Shown here in pieces: positions 1 to 7,218 of a stretch of 64,000 nt of DNA. The position numbers were made by a program, and so were the translations under genes. Position 1 is the stretch's first letter; each line of letters starts with the position of its first letter. This DNA comes from Amnibacterium setariae (GTDB lineage Bacteria > Actinomycetota > Actinomycetes > Actinomycetales > Microbacteriaceae): positions 124,001 to 188,000 of the forward strand of contig NZ_QXTG01000001.1 in the NCBI RefSeq assembly GCF_003581425.1, in the 5' to 3' direction. Below the pieces are notes generated by a model. The model was not told the DNA's origin and made no database searches. It saw nothing but the letters and a program-made list of their open reading frames with translations.

Positions 1-97
1 GCCGGCGCCGGATCGACGCCAGCCTGGCCCGGAGGGGGCCGCAGAGGGAACGCTTTGTCGGCGTACTCCTAGTTCTCGGAAACCTCCCCGTGCGCCG
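1..97. other. Left edge, no gene recognised
   Basis: A short open frame enters from the left edge on the plus strand and stops at about 70-72, so the tail of an upstream plus-strand gene is possible. About 23 codons are too few to identify it. Nothing else is seen here apart from the space downstream of the minus-strand protease gene. Confidence 0.3.
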
Positions 98-973
98 TCA
101 GCGACCGAGGGGTCGCCCGGCCATCGCCTCGAGCCGGGCGATGCGCTGCCGCATCGGCGGGTGCGTCGAGAACAGCTGGCCGACGTCCTGCGCACGGAAC
201 GGGTTCGCGATCATCAGGTGGCTCGTCGACTGCAGCTGCGGCTCCGGCGCGAGCGGCCGCGCCTGCACGCCGCGCTCCAGCTTGGCCAGCGCGGAGGCGA
301 GGGCGAGCGGATCGCCGGTCAGCCGAGCGCCGTCCTCGTCGGCGTCGTACTCGCGGGTGCGGCTGATCGCCATCTGCACGAGGCCGGCCGCGAGCGGGCC
401 GAGGAACAGCATCAGCAGGCCGCCGGCGGCGCCGCCGCCGCGCTCGCGGTCGTTGCCGCCACCGCCGAAGAACATCGCCGCGTAGGCGAGGTAGGTGATG
501 ACCGAGCTCATCGCGGCGGCGATCGAGCCCGTGAGCATGTCCCGGTTGTAGACGTGCATCAGCTCGTGCCCGAGGACGCCGCGCAGCTCGCGCTCGTCCA
601 GGATCTGCAGGATCCCCTCGGTCGCGCAGACCGCGGCGTGCTGCGGGTTGCGGCCGGTCGCGAAGGCGTTCGGCGCCATCGTCGGCGAGACGTAGAGCTT
701 CGGCATCGGCTGGCCGGCCTTCGCCGAGAGCTCCTGCACGATGCGGTGCATCGCGGGCTGCTCGGCGGCCGTGACCGGCCGGGCGCGCATCGCCTTGATG
801 GCGACGGTGTCGCTGAACCAGTACGTGCCGAGGTTGATCGCGAGCGCGATGACGAGCGCGATCGTCAGCGCGCCGAGGTTCGCACCGAAGAGCAGGTAGC
901 TGGCGAGCAGGATGACGCCGCTGAGCAGTCCGAAGAGCAGAGCGGTCTTCAGGCCGTTGTAGTGGCGGTGCAT
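98..973 (-). CDS. htpX: Zinc metalloprotease HtpX (M48B family)
   Basis: Membrane zinc endopeptidase of the HtpX family, which takes part in quality control of membrane proteins. The 291-residue product starts MHRHYNGLKTA, as actinobacterial HtpX proteins do. It has two N-terminal membrane segments (about 10-30 and 36-52), the zinc motif HELMH at about 136-140, and a conserved AFATG motif just upstream. Two further hydrophobic segments follow the zinc motif. An in-frame ATG lies 12 nt upstream at 985. I prefer 973 because a GGAAGGG ribosome-binding sequence sits 5 nt before it and overlaps the codons after the upstream ATG. The gene stands alone, divergent from the SipW cassette. Family assignment is firm; the native substrate is unknown. 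Confidence 0.93.
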   Translation of the reverse strand: MHRHYNGLKTALLFGLLSGVILLASYLLFGANLGALTIALVIALAINLGTYWFSDTVAIKAMRARPVTAAEQPAMHRIVQELSAKAGQPMPKLYVSPTMAPNAFATGRNPQHAAVCATEGILQILDERELRGVLGHELMHVYNRDMLTGSIAAAMSSVITYLAYAAMFFGGGGNDRERGGGAAGGLLMLFLGPLAAGLVQMAISRTREYDADEDGARLTGDPLALASALAKLERGVQARPLAPEPQLQSTSHLMIANPFRAQDVGQLFSTHPPMRQRIARLEAMAGRPLGR

Positions 974-1195
974 GGTCCCTTCCATTCCGCGCCGCGCATG
1001 CGGCGACGTTCATGTCAACAGCAGGGTGGAGGTGCGTCTTCCCGGATCCCCCGCACCCGCCTTGGAGCCGGCCAAGAGTTCCATGAGGCCGAGAAGCGGT
1101 CCGACCGGCAGCGGAGGCCGCCCCGTTTCGGGGGACGACACCGCGTCGAACCTCCGTGCACCACGTTCGACGGATCCGCACGGAACCCCGTTCTG

Positions 1196-1211
1196 CCCCG
1201 GAATTCCGGGG
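1196..1211. promoter_or_regulatory. Perfect palindrome, possible operator
   Basis: CCCCGGAATTCCGGGG is a perfect 16-nt palindrome located about 145 nt before the first gene of the SipW cassette. Its position between divergent genes suggests a dimeric regulator site, but no regulator gene lies next to it. The function is inferred. Confidence 0.35.
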
Positions 1212-1283
1212 TGGACCGCTCGTCGTCCCCCTCCCCGGCGCCGACGGCCTCGCGGATTGCCCGTCGGCCTGCCGCGTTCTGGG

Positions 1284-1314
1284 GGATGGGGGGACACGGC
1301 GTGTCCCCCCATCC
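1284..1314 (+). promoter_or_regulatory. Strong leader hairpin before the SipW cassette
   Basis: A 14-bp perfect stem (GGATGGGGGGACAC pairing with GTGTCCCCCCATCC) closes a 3-nt GGC loop. It lies 41 nt upstream of the TasA-like start codon. If transcription starts upstream, it would be a stable hairpin in the 5' leader (attenuator or RNA stabiliser). It could instead be a terminator insulating the cassette; the tract after it is only weakly T-rich. Confidence 0.5.
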
Positions 1315-1354
1315 TTCCCTCGGCCCTGATTCGGGCCTGGAGAGGAACCCGACC

Positions 1355-2002
1355 ATGTCGCCCATCACAGCCGCGAAGCGGTTGCGATTCACGCCCCTGG
1401 CGCTGACCACCGTCCTGCTGTCCGCGGGGCTGCTGTCGCTGTCCGTGACCGGCACGCTGTCCGGCTTCACCGCCCAGATCACGAACAGCGCGAACACCGT
1501 CACAACCGGCTCGCTCGTGCTGCAGGAGGGCGTCGGCAGCAACGCCACGACCTTCACCTGCACCTCCGTCGACGGCTCGAGCATCACGACCAACGCGTCG
1601 ACGTGCTCGACCGTCAACACGTTCGGCGGCACCGGCTCCCAGACGATGGTCCCCGGCCAGACGGTGACCCAGACCGTGACCTTCAAGAACAGCGGCACCC
1701 TGAACGCCAGCACGTTCACGCTCGCGCCCGCCGGCTGCACCCAGTCCGCCCCGACCGCGCCCGCAGGATCCGCGACGGACCTCTGCACGAAGCTGAGCGT
1801 CGTCGTCACGCAGAGCGGCGGCACCACCGGTGGCGTCTACAACGGCACCCTTGCCGCCTTCACGGCGCAGAAGCCCCTCACGACCCTCGCCGCCGGCGCC
1901 TCCACGACGTTCACCTTCGCGGTCACGCTGGACGGCGCGGCGACCAACGCCTACCAGGGCCTGCAGGCCTCGGTGCCGATGACGTGGACGCTGAACAGCT
2001 GA
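1355..2002 (+). CDS. TasA/camelysin-like secreted protein
   Basis: Secreted 215-residue protein with a signal segment at about 12-36 followed by the motif LSGFTAQITNSANT. This resembles the G-x-F-[ST]-A-x-[VI]-T-[DN] motif after cleavage in TasA/camelysin proteins, which are matured by SipW-type signal peptidases. The mature part is rich in Thr, Ser and Gly, has four Cys that could form two disulfides (FTCTS, ASTCS, AGCTQ, DLCTK), and looks all-beta. TasA relatives form matrix fibres or act as surface adhesins; that role is inferred here. The ATG at 1355 follows a GAGAGGAA ribosome-binding sequence. The signal peptidase gene overlaps its 3' end, and the third gene of the cassette carries a similar N-terminal motif. 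Confidence 0.75.
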   Translation: MSPITAAKRLRFTPLALTTVLLSAGLLSLSVTGTLSGFTAQITNSANTVTTGSLVLQEGVGSNATTFTCTSVDGSSITTNASTCSTVNTFGGTGSQTMVPGQTVTQTVTFKNSGTLNASTFTLAPAGCTQSAPTAPAGSATDLCTKLSVVVTQSGGTTGGVYNGTLAAFTAQKPLTTLAAGASTTFTFAVTLDGAATNAYQGLQASVPMTWTLNS

Positions 2003-3057
2003 CCCTGCTCCCGGGCCGCACGGTCTGGACCCTCCGGGACGAGGCGGCGCCGCGGGACGGAGGGGTCGGACGGAGCGGCTCCGGGCTGCGCGTCATCGCC
2101 CTCCCGGGCCGCGGGACGACGGAAGCCCTCGTCCCCGAGTCCGTCGAGGCGGTCGACCCCGCTCCGGCGGCGCTGCTGCAGGAGTGGTGGCGCGTCGACG
2201 GCGCCGCGGCCGACCGCACCGCGGACACGCCCGAGCCCGCTCCCGCGCGGTCGCGGCGCGCGACGAGCACCGCGGTCGTCGCCCGCGTCGCGGTCGCGGT
2301 CGCCGTGCTGGCGCTCGCCCTGGCGGGAGCGGGCTGGCTCGCCGGGCTCCGATGGTTCGTCGTGCAGACGCCCTCCATGGGCACCGCGGCGCCCGTCGGC
2401 ACGCTCGTCGTGACGGCCCCGGTCGAGCGGCCGGCCGTGGGCGAGGTCATCGCCTTCACGCCGCCGGGCGCGCCCCGCACCTACACGCACCGCGTCGTCG
2501 CCGTGGACGCCTCCGGCATCCGGACGAAGGGCGACATCAACGGCGCCGCAGACCCGTGGACGATCCGGCCCGACGCCGTGATCGGGCGCGCGGTCGCCCT
2601 GCTGCCGGGCGCCGGCTACGCCGTCCGCGGCCTGCCCCCGCTCGCCGCCGGGCTCCTGCTGCTCCTGCTGCTCACCGCGCCGATCCGCCGGCGCGACCGC
2701 CGCGCCTCGGCCCGCGTGATCGGCGGCCACCTCGTCGTGACCGGCGTGCTGCTGTGGCTGCACCCCTTCGTCCAGCTGACGCTGATCGGCTCGGAACGGG
2801 CGGGCGACGCCGTCCGCGCCTCCGTCGTCTCGACGGGCCTGCTGCCCGTGCGCCTCGTCGACGCCGCGGGCGCGGAGCTCGCCCGGCTCGCGACGGGCCG
2901 CCCCGAGGTCGTCGACCTGCCCGCCGCCGCGGGCCGCGTGCTCGCCCTGCCCGACCTGCCCGGGCCGCTGCAGCTCGCCCTCGCCGCCCTGGCGGTGCTG
3001 CCCGCGCTCGCGGTCCTGGTCGTCGGCCTGCCCGCCGAGGACCGGGCGGACGCGTGA
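1984..3057 (+). CDS. SipW-like (ER-type) signal peptidase I with C-terminal extension
   Basis: Membrane signal peptidase of family S26B, which uses a Ser/His pair rather than the Ser/Lys pair of LepB. With the GTG at 1984 as start it has 357 residues. A cytoplasmic N-terminal region of about 95 residues is followed by a membrane segment, then the nucleophile box TPSMG (Ser131), the His box YTHRVV (His169) and the KGDIN box (Asp184), all typical of SipW. After a second and third membrane segment there is a predicted extracytoplasmic domain of about 65 residues and a final membrane segment, which exceeds the usual family length. No ATG or ribosome-binding site supports a start; GTG 1984, overlapping the previous gene by 19 nt, is my best guess. 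It probably matures both flanking secreted proteins. Confidence 0.8.
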   Translation: MDAEQLTLLPGRTVWTLRDEAAPRDGGVGRSGSGLRVIALPGRGTTEALVPESVEAVDPAPAALLQEWWRVDGAAADRTADTPEPAPARSRRATSTAVVARVAVAVAVLALALAGAGWLAGLRWFVVQTPSMGTAAPVGTLVVTAPVERPAVGEVIAFTPPGAPRTYTHRVVAVDASGIRTKGDINGAADPWTIRPDAVIGRAVALLPGAGYAVRGLPPLAAGLLLLLLLTAPIRRRDRRASARVIGGHLVVTGVLLWLHPFVQLTLIGSERAGDAVRASVVSTGLLPVRLVDAAGAELARLATGRPEVVDLPAAAGRVLALPDLPGPLQLALAALAVLPALAVLVVGLPAEDRADA

Positions 3058-3926
3058 ACCGGCTGCTCGCCGCCGCACGCCGTCGCGCGGTCGTGCTGAC
3101 CGCGGGAGGCGCGGTCGCGGCGATCGGGGTCGTCGCCGCCGCCGTGCCGTCGGCGTCCGGCGCCTTCTCGGCCCGGGTCACGAACACCCAGGACCTCGCC
3201 GCCACCGCCCCGTACTTCCGGTGCGACGACGCGCTCGCCGCCGACCGGAGCGCGGCCTTCTTCCAGTGGGCGCTCACGGACGCGTCGGCGTCGGCCGCTG
3301 CGGCCGACAGCAGCGGCAACGGCCGCACCGGCGCCTACCAGGGCACGATGACGGCGGACGGCTCCGCACCGGTCGCCTGCCCGCGCGACGACGGCGGCGG
3401 CACGGCGTGGCGGCTCGACGGCGCGACGACCTACGCGCTCTCCGGCGCGCAGCAGACGAACCCGCAGACCTTCTCGATCGAGGTCGCCTTCCAGACCACC
3501 GTCAAGGGCGGCAAGCTCATCGGGTTCGGCGCGAAGGCGACGGGCGCGGACTCCCAGTACGACCGGCACGTCTACCTGACCCCTGCCGGCGGGCTGGTGC
3601 TCGGCGTCTACAGCAGCGGCGCGAAGACAATCGCGACCACCGGCGTGAACTACGCGGACGGGCGGTGGCACCACGTGGCCGGGACCTTCTCGGGCTCCAC
3701 GGGGCTCCGGCTCTACATCGACGGGGCCCTCGTCGCCGAGAACGCCGGCATCACGGCGGCCGAGGTCTACACCGGGTACTGGCGGGTCGGGTACGACTCC
3801 ATCAGCAGCAGCTGGCCCTCCCCGCCGGCGAACCCCTGGTTCACCGGCCGCCTCCGCGACGCCGCCGTGTACACGACGGTGCTCACGGCGCAGCAGGTCG
3901 CCGCGCACGCGGCGCCCGTCCGCTAG
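3054..3926 (+). CDS. LamG-like jellyroll-fold secreted protein
   Basis: A 290-residue secreted protein. Its N-terminus has a short basic stretch, a hydrophobic segment (about 12-32) and then GAFSARVTNTQD, close to the post-signal motif of the TasA-like protein two genes upstream. This suggests processing by the intervening SipW-type peptidase. Residues about 125-285 form a laminin G/concanavalin A-type jellyroll, with the hallmark WHHVAGTFSG and LYIDGALVAE strands and a closing GRLRDAAVYTTVLTAQQV stretch. Such domains bind sugars or proteins on surfaces; the ligand is unknown. The GTG start overlaps the peptidase stop in GTGA, implying translational coupling. Its stop codon shares a CTAG with the stop of the convergent gene. 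Confidence 0.8.
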   Translation: MNRLLAAARRRAVVLTAGGAVAAIGVVAAAVPSASGAFSARVTNTQDLAATAPYFRCDDALAADRSAAFFQWALTDASASAAAADSSGNGRTGAYQGTMTADGSAPVACPRDDGGGTAWRLDGATTYALSGAQQTNPQTFSIEVAFQTTVKGGKLIGFGAKATGADSQYDRHVYLTPAGGLVLGVYSSGAKTIATTGVNYADGRWHHVAGTFSGSTGLRLYIDGALVAENAGITAAEVYTGYWRVGYDSISSSWPSPPANPWFTGRLRDAAVYTTVLTAQQVAAHAAPVR

Positions 3927-5020
3927 GGCACGCGCTCGAGCCACTCCCGCGTCGAGAACTTCGTGCGCACGAGCTCCTCCGCGGCGGCGAGCTCCGCCTC
4001 GGTCAGGTCGCCGCGCTCCGCGCCGGTCAGGCCGATGAAGGTCTGCTCCATCCGCTCGATGATCGCGGAGCGGGGCAGGCCCGTCTGCTTGCGGAGGGGG
4101 TCGACGCGCTTCGCGGCGGAGACCGTGCCCTTGTCGCTCATCTTCTCGCGCCCGATCCGCAGCACCTCGACCATCCGGTCGCCGTCGATGTCGTACGACA
4201 TGGTCACGTGGTGCAGGACGGCGCCGCCCGGGCCCGCCAGCCGCTTCTGCGCGGCGCCGCCGATCTTGCCGAGCGGCGAGCTGATGTCGTTCAGCGGCTG
4301 GTAGGTGGCGTCGATGCCGAGGGAGCGCAGCGCCTGCAGCACCCAGTCGTCCAGGAACGCGTACGACTCGGCGAAGGACATGCCGCGCACCAGGTCGCCC
4401 GGTGCGTACAGGGAGTAGGTGACGACGCTGCCCGCCTCCATGAACATCGCTCCGCCGCCGGAGATGCGGCGCACGACGTCGACCCCGTACCTCGCCGCGT
4501 TGTCGAGGTCCACCTCGTTCCTCAACGACTGGAAGCTGCCGATGACCACGGCGGGCTGGTCCCACTCCCAGATCCGCAGGGTCGGGTTCCTGCGGCCCGC
4601 CCCGACCTCCTCGGTCAGCACCTGGTCCAGCGCGAGGTGCACGGCCGGCGGCACCGCGCCCGGGTGCACGAGCTCCCACCGGTAGTCGCGCCAGTCGGCG
4701 GCGCGGCCGATCGCCCGCCGCACCGCGGTCGCGACGGCCTCGGGCGAGAACCCGAGCAGCACGGCGTCCGCGGGCAGCGCCGCGCGGACCGCGGCGGCGA
4801 TGTCGGCGGCCGACGCCTCCTCGGGCAGGCCGGTCACCGCCGCGTCGATCGCCGCGAGCGCCTCGTCGGGCTCGAGGAAGAAGTCCCCCGCCAGCCGGAA
4901 GGCGGCGATGCGGCCGTCGTCGACCTCGAGGTCGACGACGACGAGCTTGCCGCCCGGGACCTTGTACTCGCCGTGGAGCGGTGAACTGGGTGCGGTCTCG
5001 CCGTGGAGCGGTTCGGTCAT
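3923..5020 (-). CDS. Lipoate-protein ligase A family protein, accessory domain at the N-terminus
   Basis: BPL/LPL-fold enzyme of 365 residues that probably attaches lipoate (or octanoate) to the E2 or H proteins of 2-oxoacid dehydrogenase and glycine cleavage complexes. Residues about 17-95 (EYKVPGGKLVVVDLEV, then GDFFLEP) match the small accessory domain that follows the catalytic domain in E. coli LplA. Here it comes first. The catalytic domain follows, with RRISGGG at 184-190 and the adenylate-binding lysine in GKIGGAAQKR (Lys252). The ATG overlaps the stop of the upstream hydrolase in ATGA, so the two are probably cotranscribed. Whether it uses free lipoate or acts as a transferase cannot be told from sequence. 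Confidence 0.85.
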   Translation of the reverse strand: MTEPLHGETAPSSPLHGEYKVPGGKLVVVDLEVDDGRIAAFRLAGDFFLEPDEALAAIDAAVTGLPEEASAADIAAAVRAALPADAVLLGFSPEAVATAVRRAIGRAADWRDYRWELVHPGAVPPAVHLALDQVLTEEVGAGRRNPTLRIWEWDQPAVVIGSFQSLRNEVDLDNAARYGVDVVRRISGGGAMFMEAGSVVTYSLYAPGDLVRGMSFAESYAFLDDWVLQALRSLGIDATYQPLNDISSPLGKIGGAAQKRLAGPGGAVLHHVTMSYDIDGDRMVEVLRIGREKMSDKGTVSAAKRVDPLRKQTGLPRSAIIERMEQTFIGLTGAERGDLTEAELAAAEELVRTKFSTREWLERVP

Positions 5021-5871
5021 GGCTGCGCCTCCTGCTGCAGGACGTGGGATCGGATCCACCCGACGAGGTCCGCCACGACCTCGTCCCGGTTCGTCTCGTT
5101 GAACACCTCGTGCCGGGCGCCCTCGTACACGAGCACCGACACGTCGGTCAGGCCGGCCCGCTCGCGGTAGGCGCGGGCGAGCCGCTCCGCGCTCCGGCGG
5201 CCGCCGAGGGTGTCGTCGGAGCCCACCTGGATCAGCACGGGCAGGCCGCTCGGCAGGTCCCGCGCGGGCCGCCCGAACAGCCGCAGGCCGTCGCGCACGC
5301 CGAGCAGCTTCGCCGTCTTCGCGGGGAAGGTCAGGGGGTCGTCGACCCAGGCGCGGGCGACGGCGGGGTCCCGGCTCAGCCACTCCGCGCCGGTGCCGCC
5401 CTCGGTCCGGTGCCGCCGGTTCAGGTCGCCCGCGTCCATGAAGCCCGGGCGCCGGTACGCCGTGCCGGACAGCACGACCCCGTCGTAGGCGTCCGGCCGC
5501 TCGTTCAGCGCGATCTGCGCCATGAGCGAGCCCCAGCTGTGCGCGACGAGGACGAGCGGCACGTCGGGGAAGCGCTCCCGCGTCAGCTCGCCGAAGCGCC
5601 CGATCGCCGCGACGGCGGCCCGCAGCCCGCCCGGGCCGAGCCGACCGAGTCGGGACGCGTCGCCCCACTGGCCCATGCCGGTGCGGCCGTGCCCGCGGTG
5701 GTCGTCGGCCACGACCGTGAAGCCGGCCCCGTTCAGGTCCGCGGCGAGCGCCGCGTACCGGCCGGCGTGCTCGCCGATGCCGTGCGAGATCTGCACGACC
5801 GCGCGCGGGGACGGCACCGCCCACTCGTGCGTCTCGATGACGACGCCCTCGTCGTCGCGGAAGGAAGGCAC
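5017..5871 (-). CDS. Alpha/beta hydrolase, monoacylglycerol lipase-like
   Basis: Serine hydrolase of the lysophospholipase/monoglyceride lipase type, 284 residues from the chosen GTG. Visible features are the oxyanion region SHGIGEHAGRY, the DHRGHGRT stretch, the nucleophile elbow VAHSWGS (Ser112), an Asp in QVGSDDTLGG and the final His in GARHEVFNE. No signal peptide is seen, so it should act in the cytoplasm on small acylglycerols or esters. An upstream in-frame start at 5943 would add 24 residues of Arg-rich sequence that does not look like protein and would overlap the divergent promoter; I therefore chose GTG 5871. The product is translationally coupled to the lipoate ligase-family gene downstream. 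Confidence 0.8.
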   Translation of the reverse strand: MPSFRDDEGVVIETHEWAVPSPRAVVQISHGIGEHAGRYAALAADLNGAGFTVVADDHRGHGRTGMGQWGDASRLGRLGPGGLRAAVAAIGRFGELTRERFPDVPLVLVAHSWGSLMAQIALNERPDAYDGVVLSGTAYRRPGFMDAGDLNRRHRTEGGTGAEWLSRDPAVARAWVDDPLTFPAKTAKLLGVRDGLRLFGRPARDLPSGLPVLIQVGSDDTLGGRRSAERLARAYRERAGLTDVSVLVYEGARHEVFNETNRDEVVADLVGWIRSHVLQQEAQP

Positions 5872-5943
5872 CCGCCGATTCTCGTCGTGCGGAGCCGAGC
5901 GGCCGCACCGAGCCCGCGGGCGGGTCGCCCGGAGCAGATGCAC

Positions 5944-5962
5944 AGTCCAGACTGTCTACACT
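5944..5962. promoter_or_regulatory. Palindromic operator overlapping the MFS -10 box
   Basis: AGTCCAGACTGTCTACACT has arms AGTnnAGAC and GTCTnnACT that are exact reverse complements around a central T. Its right half contains TACACT (5957-5962), which fits a -10 box 8 nt before the MFS start codon. A dimeric repressor bound here would block the exporter promoter. The TetR gene at the 3' end of the exporter is the obvious candidate (inference). Confidence 0.6.
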
Positions 5963-5970
5963 GGCGGGCG

Positions 5971-7212
5971 ATGAGTGCGATCACGGGGACCGGGATGTTC
6001 CGGTCGCTGCGGGTGCACGACTACCGCCTCTGGGCGTCGGGCGCGATCGTCTCGAACGTCGGCACCTGGATGCAGCGCACGACGCAGGACTGGATTGTCC
6101 TGACACGGCTGACGCACCACGACGCCTTCGCCGTCGGCGTCACCACCGCGCTGCAGTTCGGGCCGCAGCTGTTCCTCTCCCCGCTCACCGGCCTCGTCGC
6201 CGACCGGGTGTCGAAGCGGACGCTGCTGACGGTGACGCAGGCCGTGATGGGCCTGCTCGGCCTCGTGCTCGGGATCCTCGTGCTGACCGGCACCGACACC
6301 CTGCTCGAGGTCTACGGGTTCGCGCTGCTGCTCGGCGTCACGGCCGCGTTCGACGCGCCCGCCCGGCAGAGCTTCGTCTCCGACCTGGTCGGCCCGGGCG
6401 ACGTCTCGAACGCGGTCGCCCTGAACTCGGCCTCGTTCAACCTCGCCCGCCTGCTCGGCCCCGCCGCCGCCGGTCTGCTGACGGAGGCGGTCGGCGCCGG
6501 GTGGGTGTTCGTGATCAACGCCCTGAGCTTCGCCGCCGTCCTCACCTCCCTCCGCTTCATCCACGCCCCGGCGTTCGCCGCGCGCGAGGGGAGGAGCCGC
6601 TCCTTCACGGACATCGGCGAGGGGTTCACGACCGTGCTGCGCCGGCGCGACCTCCTGATCGTCTTCGTGCTCGTCGCGATCCTCGGCACGTTCGGCCTGA
6701 ACTTCCCGATCTACGCCTCGACCATGGCCGTGCTGTTCGGGCAGGGCGCCACGGGCTACGGCCTGCTCTCCTCCGCGCTGGCCGTCGGCGCCGTGACGGG
6801 CGCGCTGCTCTCGGCCCGGCGGCCCGCGCCGCGGTTCCCGCTCCTGATCCTCGCGGGCGCGCTGTTCGGCGCCGGGCTCCTGCTCGGGGCGGTGGCGCCG
6901 ACCTACCTCTGGCTCGCGATCGCGCTGCCGCTCGTCGGCGTCGCCTCGCAGACCTTCATGACGACCGCGAACGGGCTCGTGCAGCTCGGCGTCGACCGGG
7001 TCGTGCGGGGTCGCGTCATGGCGCTCTACATGGCCACCGTCATGGGCGGCACGGTCGTCGGCGGCCCGTTCGTCGGGTGGGTCGCGAACGCGCTCGGACC
7101 GCGCCAGGGACTCGTGGTCGGCGCGGTCGCCGGCCTGCTGGTCGCGGTGCTCGGCGCCGCGTACCTCCGGCGGCACGCCGAGGCGCGGGAACCGGTCGTC
7201 CCCGCGGACTGA
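5971..7212 (+). CDS. MFS transporter, EntS-like exporter
   Basis: Drug or siderophore exporter of the major facilitator superfamily, 413 residues, 12 predicted membrane segments. It begins FRSLRVHDYRLWASGAIVSNVGTWMQRTTQDW, shortened here in the family pattern of the EntS/enterobactin exporter group. Motif A appears as GLVADRVSKR after the second segment. The ATG lies 8 nt after a TACACT -10 box, so the mRNA is probably leaderless. A palindromic operator overlaps this promoter, and a TetR gene lies just downstream in the opposite direction, the usual arrangement for an inducible efflux pump. The substrate is not predictable. Confidence 0.88.
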   Translation: MSAITGTGMFRSLRVHDYRLWASGAIVSNVGTWMQRTTQDWIVLTRLTHHDAFAVGVTTALQFGPQLFLSPLTGLVADRVSKRTLLTVTQAVMGLLGLVLGILVLTGTDTLLEVYGFALLLGVTAAFDAPARQSFVSDLVGPGDVSNAVALNSASFNLARLLGPAAAGLLTEAVGAGWVFVINALSFAAVLTSLRFIHAPAFAAREGRSRSFTDIGEGFTTVLRRRDLLIVFVLVAILGTFGLNFPIYASTMAVLFGQGATGYGLLSSALAVGAVTGALLSARRPAPRFPLLILAGALFGAGLLLGAVAPTYLWLAIALPLVGVASQTFMTTANGLVQLGVDRVVRGRVMALYMATVMGGTVVGGPFVGWVANALGPRQGLVVGAVAGLLVAVLGAAYLRRHAEAREPVVPAD

Positions 7213-7218
7213 CGCGGG

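Larger units (their letters stand above)
974..1354. other. 381-nt intergenic region with palindrome and hairpin
   Basis: This is the divergent gap between htpX and the secretion cassette. It contains a 16-nt perfect palindrome and a strong GC hairpin, listed separately, and a GAGAGGAA ribosome-binding sequence just before the cassette start. Open frames crossing it show no protein-like sequence. No known riboswitch was recognised. Confidence 0.5.

Noticed and set aside
161-2002. 613-codon frame suggesting one large protein ending in the TasA-like part
   Set aside because: The first 400 codons are antisense to htpX and the intergenic region and look non-protein; the real start is 1355 with a ribosome-binding site.
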